Origin: Streptomyces davaonensis JCM 4913
Lineage (GTDB): Bacteria; Actinomycetota; Actinomycetes; Streptomycetales; Streptomycetaceae
NCBI RefSeq assembly: GCF_000349325.1
Contig: NC_020504.1
Location: forward strand, 8,784,326-8,848,325
Direction: 5' to 3'
Length of the DNA: 64,000 nucleotides
The notes under the pieces were generated by a model. That model ran no database searches. It was not told the origin of the DNA and was given only the letters and a program-made list of their open reading frames with translations. The position numbers were made by a program, and so were the translations under genes. Shown here in pieces: positions 43,143 through 50,953 of the stretch. Positions within the stretch are counted from its first letter, which is position 1; the number at the start of each line of letters is the position of its first letter.

Positions 43143-43364
43143 TCAGGCGCGGCCGGTGACTTCGTAGCCGGCCTCGTCGACGACCTCGGCGACCAGCGTG
43201 TCGTTCGGTTCGGCGCTGCTGCTGACGGTGACCTGACCGGCCTCCAGGTCGACCTGTACGCCGGTCACGCCGTCCAGCTCGCCGATGACGCGGGTGAGCG
43301 TGGCCTTGCAGTGGCCGCAGGACATACCGGAGACGGCGTACGTGGTGATCGTCTGCGTGGACAT
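43143..43364 (-). CDS. copZ: Copper chaperone (HMA domain)
   Basis: 73 residues from the ATG at 43364. A single heavy-metal-associated domain with VSGMSCGHCKATL (C16, C19) and the usual beta-alpha-beta-beta-alpha-beta pattern. It carries Cu(I) to CopA, encoded next. A GGGAGG ribosome site is before the ATG. It is the first gene of the copZ-copA operon; three CsoR-type boxes lie upstream. Confidence 0.92.
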   Translation of the reverse strand: MSTQTITTYAVSGMSCGHCKATLTRVIGELDGVTGVQVDLEAGQVTVSSSAEPNDTLVAEVVDEAGYEVTGRA

Positions 43365-43389
43365 GGGGTGCCTCCCGAGCAATTTCCGT

Positions 43390-43406
43390 ATACCTGGTGG
43401 GGGTAT
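43390..43406. promoter_or_regulatory. CsoR-type box 1 (imperfect)
   Basis: ATACCTGGTGGGGGTAT keeps the GGGGGTAT right arm of the CsoR consensus but has a degenerate left arm. It is 26 bp upstream of the copZ start codon. CsoR repressors bind pseudo-inverted repeats of ATACCCCC. Confidence 0.6.
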
Positions 43407-43426
43407 CCCGACCGGTGAGAACATGT

Positions 43427-43442
43427 ATACCCCTGGGGGGTA
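43427..43442. promoter_or_regulatory. CsoR-type box 2
   Basis: ATACCCCTGGGGGGTA is a near-perfect CsoR-type site. On the minus strand it is flanked by TTGACT (43447-43442), a probable -35 element of the copZ promoter. Confidence 0.7.
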
Positions 43443-43465
43443 GTCAAGGCAAGTAGATCCAGAGG

Positions 43466-43493
43466 TTGACTTCATACCCCCTGGGGGTATCGT
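43466..43493 (+). promoter_or_regulatory. Promoter with perfect CsoR box 3
   Basis: ATACCCCC-T-GGGGGTAT at 43474-43490 is a perfect 17-bp odd palindrome, the best CsoR site of the three. It fills the 16-bp spacer of a sigma-70-like promoter with -35 TTGACT (43466-43471) and -10 TATCGT (43488-43493) that drives the His-rich protein gene. CsoR bound here would block the polymerase; Cu(I) would release it. Confidence 0.8.
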
Positions 43494-43527
43494 GAGCGGC
43501 GTAGAGAGCGACACAGAGGAGATCGAC

Positions 43528-44481
43528 ATGCATGCCGGACTGAAGATCACCGCGTTCGCCGCGGGCCTGGCCGCCACCTTCGGCACCGCCTACGGCGTGG
43601 GCAAGGGCGTCGGACCGGTCGACGAGGACCCCGTGCCCGCGCGTCACGAGAGCCACAGTGAGGCGTCCTCGGACCCGGAGGGAGGCGGCGGCACCGAGCA
43701 GGCCGCGGCCGGGGGACTCCAGATCTCCGAGGGCGGCTACACCCTCGACCTGAAGACCCCGACCGTCACCGCACGCGAGCGCGCCGACCTGCGGTTCGTC
43801 ATACGCGACAGCGGCGGGCGCGCGGTCACCGCCTTCCAGCGCGAGCACGACAAGGAACTCCACCTCATCGTGGCCTCCCGCGACCTGGTCACCTACCGCC
43901 ACCTGCACCCGACCCGCGCCGCCGACGGCACCTGGAGCACCCCCGTCGACCTGCCCCGCGCGGGCGGCTACCGCGTCTTCGCCGACTTCACCCCGGCGAA
44001 GAAGGGCGCCGAGAACCTCACCCTCGGCGCCGACCTCGGAGCCTCCGGCCCGTACGACCCCCAGCCCCTCCCGGCCGTGAAGACGACCGCCGAGGTCGAC
44101 GGCTACAAGGTCCGGCTGGACGGCGCTCTGCGCCCCGGCGCGTCGAGCGAGCTGAAGCTGAACGTCTCACGCGACGGCAAGCCCGTCACCGACCTCCAGC
44201 CCTACCTGGGCGCCTACGGCCACCTGGTGGCGCTGCGCTCCGGAGACCTCGCCTATCTGCACGTCCACCCGAACGGCGAGCCCGGCGACGGCAAGACCGA
44301 CCCCGGCCCCGGCATCTCCTTCAGCGCGACCGCGCCGAGCAGCGGCACCTACCGCCTCTTCCTCGACTTCAAGCACGAAGGGAGGGTCCGCACCGCCGAG
44401 TTCACGGTCCGGGCAGGTGGGGCGGCGGCGACGCCCGAAGAGGCGTCCTCCCACGACGAGGCCCCCTCGCACGGCCACTGA
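43528..44481 (+). CDS. Exported His-rich protein of the copper locus
   Basis: 317 residues from the ATG at 43528 (GAGGA upstream). An N-terminal membrane segment or signal (about 3-25) is followed by a short acidic linker and two beta-sandwich-like halves containing repeated His (LHLIVASRDLVTYRHLHP; YGHLVALRSGDLAYLHVHP). The C-terminus is rich in His and Glu (SSHDEAPSHGH). The pattern fits extracellular copper binding. It is divergent from copZ-copA and has a perfect CsoR box in its promoter, so it is probably copper-induced. Tail-to-tail with the GH15 gene, 2 bp apart. Confidence 0.8.
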   Translation: MHAGLKITAFAAGLAATFGTAYGVGKGVGPVDEDPVPARHESHSEASSDPEGGGGTEQAAAGGLQISEGGYTLDLKTPTVTARERADLRFVIRDSGGRAVTAFQREHDKELHLIVASRDLVTYRHLHPTRAADGTWSTPVDLPRAGGYRVFADFTPAKKGAENLTLGADLGASGPYDPQPLPAVKTTAEVDGYKVRLDGALRPGASSELKLNVSRDGKPVTDLQPYLGAYGHLVALRSGDLAYLHVHPNGEPGDGKTDPGPGISFSATAPSSGTYRLFLDFKHEGRVRTAEFTVRAGGAAATPEEASSHDEAPSHGH

Positions 44482-44483
44482 TG

Positions 44484-46322
44484 TCAGCCCAGCGCCTTGT
44501 CGAGGTTGAACGCCGCGCTGATCAGGGCGAGATGCGTGAACGCCTGGGGGAAGTTGCCCTGTTGCTCGCCGGTGTGGCTGATCTCCTCGGCGTACAGGCC
44601 CAGATGGTTGGCGTAGGTGAGCATCTTCTCGAAGGCCAGCCGGGCCTCGTCGACCCGGCCGGCGTGCACCATGGCCTCGACGTACCAGAAGGAGCAGATC
44701 GAGAACGTGCCCTCGTCGCCGCGCAGTCCGTCGGGGCTGGCCATCGGGTCGTAGCGGTAGACCAGGGAGTCGGAGACCAGGTCCGCGGTGAGGGCGTCCA
44801 GGGTGGACAGCCACTTCGGGTCGGTCGGCGCGATGAACTTCGTCAGCGGCATCATCAGTACGGCCGCGTCCAGCACGTCGTCGTCCTCGTGCTGGACGAA
44901 GGCCTGGCGGGACTCGGACCAGCCGTGGCTCATGATGCGCCGGTAGATGGTGTCCCGGGTGTTGCGCCAGCGGACGATGTCGGCGGGCAGGCCGCGCCGG
45001 TTGGCCATGCGGATCGCCCGCTCTATGGCCACCCAGCACATCAGCCGTGAGTACAGGAACTTCTTGCGGCCGCCCCGGGTCTCCCAGATGCCCTCGTCCG
45101 GCTGGTCCCAGTGCTCGCACACCCAGTCCACCAGAGCGGTGACATCGTCCCACTGGTCGCTGGAGATGGGCTTGGCCCACTTGTCGTAGAGATAGATCGA
45201 GTCGATCAGGGCGCCGTAGATGTCCAGTTGGAGCTGTTCGGCGGCGGCGTTGCCGATCCGGACCGGGGCGGAGGCCCGGTGGCCCTCCAGATGGTCGAGT
45301 TCGCGCTCGGCGAGGTCGGTGCGGCCGTCGATGCCGTACATGATCTGGAGCGGGCCCGAGGGTTTGCCGTCGCCCGGACTGATGTGCCGGGTCACGAAGT
45401 TCATGAACGCCTCGGCCTCGCCGGTGAAGCCGAGCCGCAGCAGCGCGTACACGCAGAAGGCGGCGTCGCGCACCCACACATAGCGGTAGTCCCAGTTGCG
45501 CTCGCCGCCGAGCTGCTCGGGCAGGCTGGTCGTCGGCGCGGCGACGATGGCGCCGGTGGGCGCGTAGGTGAGGAGCTTGAGGGTGAGCGCCGAGCGGTGC
45601 ACCATCTCCCGCCAGCGGCCCCGGTACTTGGACGCGGACAGCCAGTGCCGCCAGTACGCGACCGTGGTGCTGAACTGCTCCTCCGCCTCGGTCATGGCGC
45701 ACCGGCGCGGGCTCACCTCGCCGCCGACCTGGTCCAGCGCGAACACCGCCGACTCGCCCTCGGCGAGCTTGAAGTCGGCCCGCACATCGAGGCCGTCGGG
45801 CTCCAGCGGCACCGTCGCGGTCAGCCCCAGCGACAGCTTCGCGGACTCGAAGACGGCCACCCCGCCGTCCAGCCGCACGGTGTGCGGCTGGGTGCCGTAG
45901 TCGAAGCGCGGGGCGACGCGGGTGCGGAACGGGATGGAGCCGCGCACGCACAGCACGCGCCGGATCAGCCGGTGCCGCTCGGTCTCCACCGAGTCGCCGT
46001 CCACGGGCATGAAGTCCTGCACCTCACCGACGCCGTCCTCGGTGAAGAAGCGGGTGATCAGGACGTTGGTGTCCGGGAAGTAGAACTGCTTGGTGCGCGC
46101 CGGTACGGCCGCCGCCAGCTCGAAGGCGCCGCCGCGCTCGGCGTCCAGGATCGCGGCGAAGACGCTCGGCGCGTCGAACGAGGGGCAGCAGTACCAGTCG
46201 ATCGTGCCGTCGGTCCCCACCAGGGCCACGCTGCGCAGATCGCCGATCAGGCCGTGCTCGGCGATCGGCAGATAGCGCGAAGCCCCTGGTTCGTCCTGGT
46301 CGCTCGGTGCAGTTCCGCTCAT
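44484..46322 (-). CDS. Glycoside hydrolase family 15 (glucoamylase/trehalase-like)
   Basis: 612 residues from the ATG at 46322. An N-terminal beta-sandwich domain (YLPIAEHGLIGDLRSVALVG, FDAPSVFAAILD) precedes the (alpha/alpha)6 barrel, with the GH15 signatures RNWDYRYVWVRDAAF and GDEGTFSICSFWYVEAM. The group includes mycobacterial trehalase and bacterial glucoamylases that cut alpha-glucosidic bonds. There is no signal peptide, so it is cytoplasmic and probably acts on trehalose or a storage glucan. It is alone, next to the copper locus by chance. Confidence 0.87.
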   Translation of the reverse strand: MSGTAPSDQDEPGASRYLPIAEHGLIGDLRSVALVGTDGTIDWYCCPSFDAPSVFAAILDAERGGAFELAAAVPARTKQFYFPDTNVLITRFFTEDGVGEVQDFMPVDGDSVETERHRLIRRVLCVRGSIPFRTRVAPRFDYGTQPHTVRLDGGVAVFESAKLSLGLTATVPLEPDGLDVRADFKLAEGESAVFALDQVGGEVSPRRCAMTEAEEQFSTTVAYWRHWLSASKYRGRWREMVHRSALTLKLLTYAPTGAIVAAPTTSLPEQLGGERNWDYRYVWVRDAAFCVYALLRLGFTGEAEAFMNFVTRHISPGDGKPSGPLQIMYGIDGRTDLAERELDHLEGHRASAPVRIGNAAAEQLQLDIYGALIDSIYLYDKWAKPISSDQWDDVTALVDWVCEHWDQPDEGIWETRGGRKKFLYSRLMCWVAIERAIRMANRRGLPADIVRWRNTRDTIYRRIMSHGWSESRQAFVQHEDDDVLDAAVLMMPLTKFIAPTDPKWLSTLDALTADLVSDSLVYRYDPMASPDGLRGDEGTFSICSFWYVEAMVHAGRVDEARLAFEKMLTYANHLGLYAEEISHTGEQQGNFPQAFTHLALISAAFNLDKALG

Positions 46323-46400
46323 CGCAGCCTCCCTGGGCCCCCGACACCGCCTCGGCACCAGCCTAGGTGGAAAGGGACGCCCCGTGGGCGCACAACGGCG

Positions 46401-47180
46401 TCAGACTGTGACGACCTCGATGCCCGCTTCGGTGAAGCGCCGTACGGTGTCGGACCCGGCCGCCGAGTCGGTGACGAGCGTGTCCACGGCGTCGGCGGCA
46501 CAGATCCGGGCGAACGCCCGACGGCCCAGCTTGCTGGAGTCCGCGGCCACGATCACCCGCCCGGCCCGCTCGCACAGCAGCCGGTTGATCGCTGCCTCCG
46601 CCTCGTCATTGGCGGCCGCCCCGTGCGCGACGTCGAAGGCGACCACGCCGAGCACCGCCACATCGAGGGTGATCTGCCCGAGCACCCCGTCCGCGAGCGG
46701 CCCGATCAGCTCGTACGACTGCGCCCGCGCGACCCCGCCGGTCACCACGATCTTGAACTGGGGCCGTACGGCGAGCTCATTGGCGATGTTCAGCGCGTTG
46801 GTGACCACGGTCAGCGCGGGCGAACCGGAGGCAAGATCGCCGCGCACGGCCAGGGCACGGGCCACCTCGGTCGTGGTGGTGCCGCCGGTCAGCCCGACCG
46901 CCTCGCCGGGGGAGACCAGCGCGGCCACCGCCTTGGCGATGCGCTCCTTCTCCGAGGCGTGTCGAGCGGTCTTGTAGCGCAGCGGCAGTTCGTAGGAGAC
47001 GCCGTGGACGACCGCGCCGCCCCGGGTGCGCACCAGCATCTGCTGCTCGGCCAGCTGGTCGAAGTCGCGCCGGATGGTGGCGGCGGAGACCGACAGCTCG
47101 GCGGCGGCCTCCTCGACGTCGAGACGGCCGCGCTCGACGAGCAGTTCCAGCAGGGCCTTCCAGCGGGCGTCGCGCGACAT
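46401..47180 (-). CDS. DeoR-family regulator (AgaR-like)
   Basis: 259 residues. The N-terminal DeoR helix-turn-helix (LDVEEAAAELSVSAATIRRDFDQLAEQQMLVRTRGGAV) and the DeoR sensor domain (GLTGGTTTTEVARAL, VVTNALNIANEL, FDVAHGAAANDEAEAAINR) are clear. It is divergent from a SIS isomerase and an aldolase, and so probably represses that amino-sugar pathway and itself, with a phosphorylated sugar as inducer. The 122-bp gap contains GCTCGAA repeats. Confidence 0.88.
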   Translation of the reverse strand: MSRDARWKALLELLVERGRLDVEEAAAELSVSAATIRRDFDQLAEQQMLVRTRGGAVVHGVSYELPLRYKTARHASEKERIAKAVAALVSPGEAVGLTGGTTTTEVARALAVRGDLASGSPALTVVTNALNIANELAVRPQFKIVVTGGVARAQSYELIGPLADGVLGQITLDVAVLGVVAFDVAHGAAANDEAEAAINRLLCERAGRVIVAADSSKLGRRAFARICAADAVDTLVTDSAAGSDTVRRFTEAGIEVVTV

Positions 47181-47230
47181 CCGCGCCTCCGTTCCTCGAT
47201 CTCCCGGCGACCCTAGCGCACCCGCATTGA

Positions 47231-47269
47231 GCTCGAATGCTTGATTATGCTCGAAAGCTCGCTATATCT
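47231..47269 (+). promoter_or_regulatory. Promoter with repeated GCTCGAA motif for the agaS-like operon
   Basis: GCTCGAA occurs at 47231-47237 and 47249-47255, 18 bp apart. Between them begins a sigma-70-like promoter: -35 TTGATT at 47241-47246, a 16-17-bp spacer, and TATATC/ATATCT near 47263-47269. A GGGAGGGG ribosome site follows at about 47290. The repeats are candidate binding sites for the divergent DeoR-type regulator. Confidence 0.6.
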
Positions 47270-47302
47270 TGCAAGAAAAATCAAACGACGGGAGGGGTGG
47301 GC

Positions 47303-48187
47303 ATGACCCACGTCGAAGAGGAGCTGGCGAGCCAGCCCGAGTGCTGGACCCGGGCCGCGCACCAGGCACCGGCGCACGTCGGCGCCCTGCCGGCGCCGGG
47401 GGAGCGGGTCGCGATCGTCGGCTGCGGCACCTCGTACTTCATGGCGCAGTCCGCCGCCGCTCTGCGCGAGGGCGCGGGCCAGGGCGAGACGGACGCCTTC
47501 GCCGCCTCGGAGTTCCCGCGCGCACGCGCCTACGACCGGGTCATCGCCCTGACCCGCTCCGGCACCACGACCGAAGTGCTGGAACTCCTGGGGGAGTTGA
47601 CGGGCGGCCGCACCCGCACCACCGCGATCACCGCCGACCCCGAGACGCCCGTCATGACGGCCGCCGATGACGTCGTCGTCCTCGACCACGCCGACGAACG
47701 CTCCGTGGTGCAGACCCGGTTCGCCACCACCGCACTCACCCTGCTCCGCGCCCACCTCGGACTGCACACCGACACGGTCGTCGCCGACGCCCGTGCCGCG
47801 CTGGACGCCCCGCTGCCCCAAGGGCTCGTCGACAGCGCGCAGTTCACCTTCCTCGGCCGCGGCTGGACCGTCGGACTCGCCCATGAGGCCGCGCTGAAGA
47901 TGCGCGAGGCCGCGCAGGCGTGGACCGAGTCCTACCCGGCGATGGAGTACCGGCACGGCCCTATCAGCATCACCACCGAGGGCACCGCCACCTGGATGCT
48001 GGGCGAGCCCCCCGAGGGCCTCGCGGAACAGGTCCGCGCCACGTGCGGCAGGTGGGTCGCGGGCACCCTGGACCCGCTCGCCGAGCTGATCCGCGCCCAG
48101 CGACTCGCGGTCGCCGTCGCCCGATCCCGGGGCCTCGACCCGGACCGGCCGCGCCACCTCACCCGCTCGGTGATCCTCGCCCCCTGA
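47303..48187 (+). CDS. agaS: SIS-domain sugar isomerase/deaminase (AgaS-like)
   Basis: 294 residues from the ATG at 47303. Two SIS domains: the first with VAIVGCGTSYFMAQSAAAL and ALTRSGTTTEVLELLGEL, the second with FTFLGRGWTVGLAHEAALKMREAA and YRHGPISI. This is the AgaS/GlmS-type pattern of enzymes that deaminate or isomerise amino-sugar phosphates (galactosamine-6-phosphate to tagatose-6-phosphate). An aldolase follows on the same strand. The gene name is by family resemblance only. Confidence 0.8.
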   Translation: MTHVEEELASQPECWTRAAHQAPAHVGALPAPGERVAIVGCGTSYFMAQSAAALREGAGQGETDAFAASEFPRARAYDRVIALTRSGTTTEVLELLGELTGGRTRTTAITADPETPVMTAADDVVVLDHADERSVVQTRFATTALTLLRAHLGLHTDTVVADARAALDAPLPQGLVDSAQFTFLGRGWTVGLAHEAALKMREAAQAWTESYPAMEYRHGPISITTEGTATWMLGEPPEGLAEQVRATCGRWVAGTLDPLAELIRAQRLAVAVARSRGLDPDRPRHLTRSVILAP

Positions 48188-48225
48188 CGCGGCCGAAGCC
48201 CCCGACGCCCACGGAAGGACCAGCC

Positions 48226-49080
48226 GTGCCCCTCGTCACCACCGGCGAACTCGTCACCGGCGCCGCCGCGCGGCACCGGGCCGTGGCCGCCTTCAACATC
48301 ATCACCCTCGAACACATCGAGGCCGTCATCGCGGGCGCCGAATCCGCCGAGGCCCCCGTCGTCCTCCAAGTCAGCGAGAACGCCGTCAAGTTCCGCTACG
48401 GCCGACTCCTCCCGCTCGCCCGCGCCGCCGTGGCAGCCGCCGAACGTGCCGCCGTGCCCGTCGCGTTGCACCTGGACCACGTCCAGAGCGACGACCTGCT
48501 GCGCCAGGCGCCCGGCGCCGGATTCAGCTCCGTGATGTACGACGCGGCCCGGCTGCCCTACGCCGACAACCTGGCCGCGACCCGGGCCGCCGCCGACTGG
48601 GCGCACGCCCAAGGACTGTGGATCGAGGCCGAGTTGGGCCAGATCGGCGGCAAGGCCGGACAGCCCGCCCTCGACGCCCACGCCCCCGGCGCCCGCACCG
48701 ACCCCGCCGAGGCCCGCGCCTTCGTCACCGACTCCGGCGTCGACGCCCTGGCCGTAGCCATCGGCAGCACGCACGCCATGACGACCCGCACGGCCACCCT
48801 CGACCACGACCGCCTCAAACGCCTCGCCGCCACCCTGGACGTGCCGCTCGTCCTGCACGGTTCCTCAGGCGTACCCGACGCCGAACTCACCGCGGCCGTC
48901 GCCGGTGGCATCGCCAAGGTCAACATCGGCACCGCGCTCAACATCGCGATGACCGGAGCCATCCGCACCTACCTCGCGGAGAACCCCGAAGCGGTGGACT
49001 CGCGCAAGTACCTCAGCGTCGGAAGGGAGGCGATGGTCCGGGCGGTGGCCGGGATCGTCACCACCCTGACTAGCGCTTGA
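48226..49080 (+). CDS. Class II sugar-bisphosphate aldolase (AgaY/GatY/Fba-like)
   Basis: 284 residues from the GTG at 48226 with GGAAGGA upstream. The class II aldolase zinc His are seen in VALHLDHVQSDDLLR (H-x-D-H) and LVLHGSSGV; late motifs are AGGIAKVNIGTALNIAM. It would split tagatose- or fructose-1,6-bisphosphate to two triose phosphates. With the AgaS-like gene it makes a short amino-sugar catabolic operon that lacks a phosphofructokinase-type kinase. Its end overlaps the convergent RlmG gene by 11 bp. Confidence 0.85.
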   Translation: MPLVTTGELVTGAAARHRAVAAFNIITLEHIEAVIAGAESAEAPVVLQVSENAVKFRYGRLLPLARAAVAAAERAAVPVALHLDHVQSDDLLRQAPGAGFSSVMYDAARLPYADNLAATRAAADWAHAQGLWIEAELGQIGGKAGQPALDAHAPGARTDPAEARAFVTDSGVDALAVAIGSTHAMTTRTATLDHDRLKRLAATLDVPLVLHGSSGVPDAELTAAVAGGIAKVNIGTALNIAMTGAIRTYLAENPEAVDSRKYLSVGREAMVRAVAGIVTTLTSA

Positions 49081-50230
49081 CCGCCTTCAGGATCACGAAC
49101 TTCGGGTCCCCGGACACCAGTTGGCAGTTGCCGAACAGGCGGCGCAGCTTGACGTGGTACCCGAGATGGCGGTTGCCGACGACCCACAGCTCGCCGCCCG
49201 GCTTCAGCGCCCGCTTCGCCCCGGTGAACATCCGCCACGCCGTGGCGTCGGTCGTCGCCTGGTGGGAGTGGAACGGCGGGTTGTTCAGCACCAGGTCGAC
49301 GCTCCCGGCCGGCACCCCGGCAAGACCGTCACCCACCCGGAACTCGGCGTGCCCCGGCACCCCGTTCGCCTTGTACGTCGCCTCCGCCGACGCCACCGCC
49401 TGGAAGGACTCGTCGACGAACAGCACCTCGGCCGCCGGATCGGCCACCGCCACCGCCGTACCGACCACGCCGTTGCCGCACCCGAGGTCCACCACGCGCC
49501 CGCCCCGGCTCTCCGGCAGATGCCCGAGGAAGAACCGGGTGCCGATGTCGAGGCGGTCCGCGCAGAACACGCCCGCGTGATTGACGACCGTACGGCCGGA
49601 GACCGCGCCGATGTCGTTCGGGAGTGCGTAGCTGTACGGCCAGGGGTTGGCGGTGCGCTCCAGCGCGGCATCCTGGGTGCTGAAGATCAGCCGGGCCTTC
49701 TTCTCCGCCAGCGAGGTCCGGGTCGGGCCGATGATCCGCTCGAACAGCTCCAGGGTCGAGGTGTGAATCTCCTTCACCATGCCGGTGCCGACCACGACGG
49801 AGCCCGCGTGCAGGGCGGGCGCCAGCCGGAACAGCTGGTCCTCCAGCAGCGCGAGGCTCTTGGGGACCCGCACCAGCAGCACGTCGATCCGTTCGGGCGG
49901 CGCGTCCTGCGTGGTCAGCAGCCGCACCGCGCCGGGCTCGACCCCGGCCCTGGCCAGGTTCGCCCGGGTCGCCTCCTGGGCGAGGTGGGAGTCGGTGATC
50001 TGCACCGGCCGGTGCGCCGCCAGTGCCGTGACCAGCGCGCCCCAGCGGTCCCCGACCACCACGACCGTGCCGGACAGCGGGGGCCGCTGCTCCTGCTCCC
50101 GCTCCTGCTCCGCGAGATGCCTGAGGAGGTACTCGTCGGAGGCGTCCCAGGCCCGCAGCCGGTCGCGCGGGTCCTCGGGGAAGCGGGTCAGGGCGATCTC
50201 GCCCCAGGGCGTCGTCATACGGTCGTTCAT
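49070..50230 (-). CDS. 23S/16S rRNA guanine-N2 methyltransferase (RlmG/RsmC type)
   Basis: 386 residues. Duplicated methyltransferase architecture: a degenerate N-terminal domain and a catalytic C-terminal domain with VVDLGCGNGVVGTAVAV and the catalytic NNPPFH motif of N2-guanine methyltransferases, then GELWVVGNRHLGYHVKLRRLFGN. RlmG (G1835 of 23S rRNA) or RsmC (G1207 of 16S rRNA); its two-domain layout agrees with either. It overlaps the aldolase by 11 bp at the 3' end and is divergent from the AlkB gene. Confidence 0.85.
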   Translation of the reverse strand: MNDRMTTPWGEIALTRFPEDPRDRLRAWDASDEYLLRHLAEQEREQEQRPPLSGTVVVVGDRWGALVTALAAHRPVQITDSHLAQEATRANLARAGVEPGAVRLLTTQDAPPERIDVLLVRVPKSLALLEDQLFRLAPALHAGSVVVGTGMVKEIHTSTLELFERIIGPTRTSLAEKKARLIFSTQDAALERTANPWPYSYALPNDIGAVSGRTVVNHAGVFCADRLDIGTRFFLGHLPESRGGRVVDLGCGNGVVGTAVAVADPAAEVLFVDESFQAVASAEATYKANGVPGHAEFRVGDGLAGVPAGSVDLVLNNPPFHSHQATTDATAWRMFTGAKRALKPGGELWVVGNRHLGYHVKLRRLFGNCQLVSGDPKFVILKAVKR

Positions 50231-50275
50231 CGTGCGTCAAGGCTAGCCGAGCCCCAGCTCAGGCAGGATGGAGCC

Positions 50276-50917
50276 ATGGATGCCGAGCTGTTCCCCAGGC
50301 CCCGCACCACCATCGCGCCCGGCGCGGTGCATGTGCCGGACTGGCTGGACGCGGACCGGCAGCGCGAGCTGCTCACGGCCTGCCGGGAGTGGGCGCGCCC
50401 GCCCGCCGGACTGCGCACGGTGCGCACCCCGGGCGGCGGCACGATGACCGCACGACAGGTCTGCCTCGGCTGGCACTGGTATCCGTACGGCTACGCCCGC
50501 ACGGTCGTCGACGGCGACGGGGCCCCGGTCAAACCCCTCCCGGACTGGCTGGGGGAGCTGGCACGGCGAGCGGTCCGGGACGCGCTGGGCACCGGAACAC
50601 CGCCGTACGACATCGCACTGATCAACTTCTACGACGCCGACGCCCGCATGGGCATGCACCGCGACAGCGACGAGGAGTCGGACGCGCCCGTGGTGTCGCT
50701 GAGCCTCGGCGACACCTGTGTCTTCCGGTTCGGGAACACCGAGACGCGGGCCCGTCCCTACACCGACGTGGAGCTGCGCAGCGGCGATCTCTTCGTGTTC
50801 GGGGGAGCGTCCCGGCTCGCCTACCACGGCGTCCCGCGGGTGCACCCGGGCACCGGGCCGCCCGAGTTGGGACTGGCCGGGCGGTTGAACGTCACGCTCA
50901 GAGTCAGTGGCCGGTAG
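50276..50917 (+). CDS. alkB: AlkB-type 2OG/Fe(II) DNA dealkylase
   Basis: 213 residues from the ATG at 50276. The 2-oxoglutarate/iron site is visible: NFYDADARMGMHRDSDEE (H-x-D), LAYHGVPRV (distal His) and GRLNVTLR (Arg for 2OG). N-terminal nucleotide-recognition lid: CLGWHWYPYGYARTV. It repairs 1-methyladenine and 3-methylcytosine in DNA by oxidative demethylation. Single gene, head-to-head with the rRNA methyltransferase (45-bp gap). Confidence 0.9.
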   Translation: MDAELFPRPRTTIAPGAVHVPDWLDADRQRELLTACREWARPPAGLRTVRTPGGGTMTARQVCLGWHWYPYGYARTVVDGDGAPVKPLPDWLGELARRAVRDALGTGTPPYDIALINFYDADARMGMHRDSDEESDAPVVSLSLGDTCVFRFGNTETRARPYTDVELRSGDLFVFGGASRLAYHGVPRVHPGTGPPELGLAGRLNVTLRVSGR

Positions 50918-50953
50918 GTCGTCGCACCTGCGGATCATGGGAGACTCGCCCTC

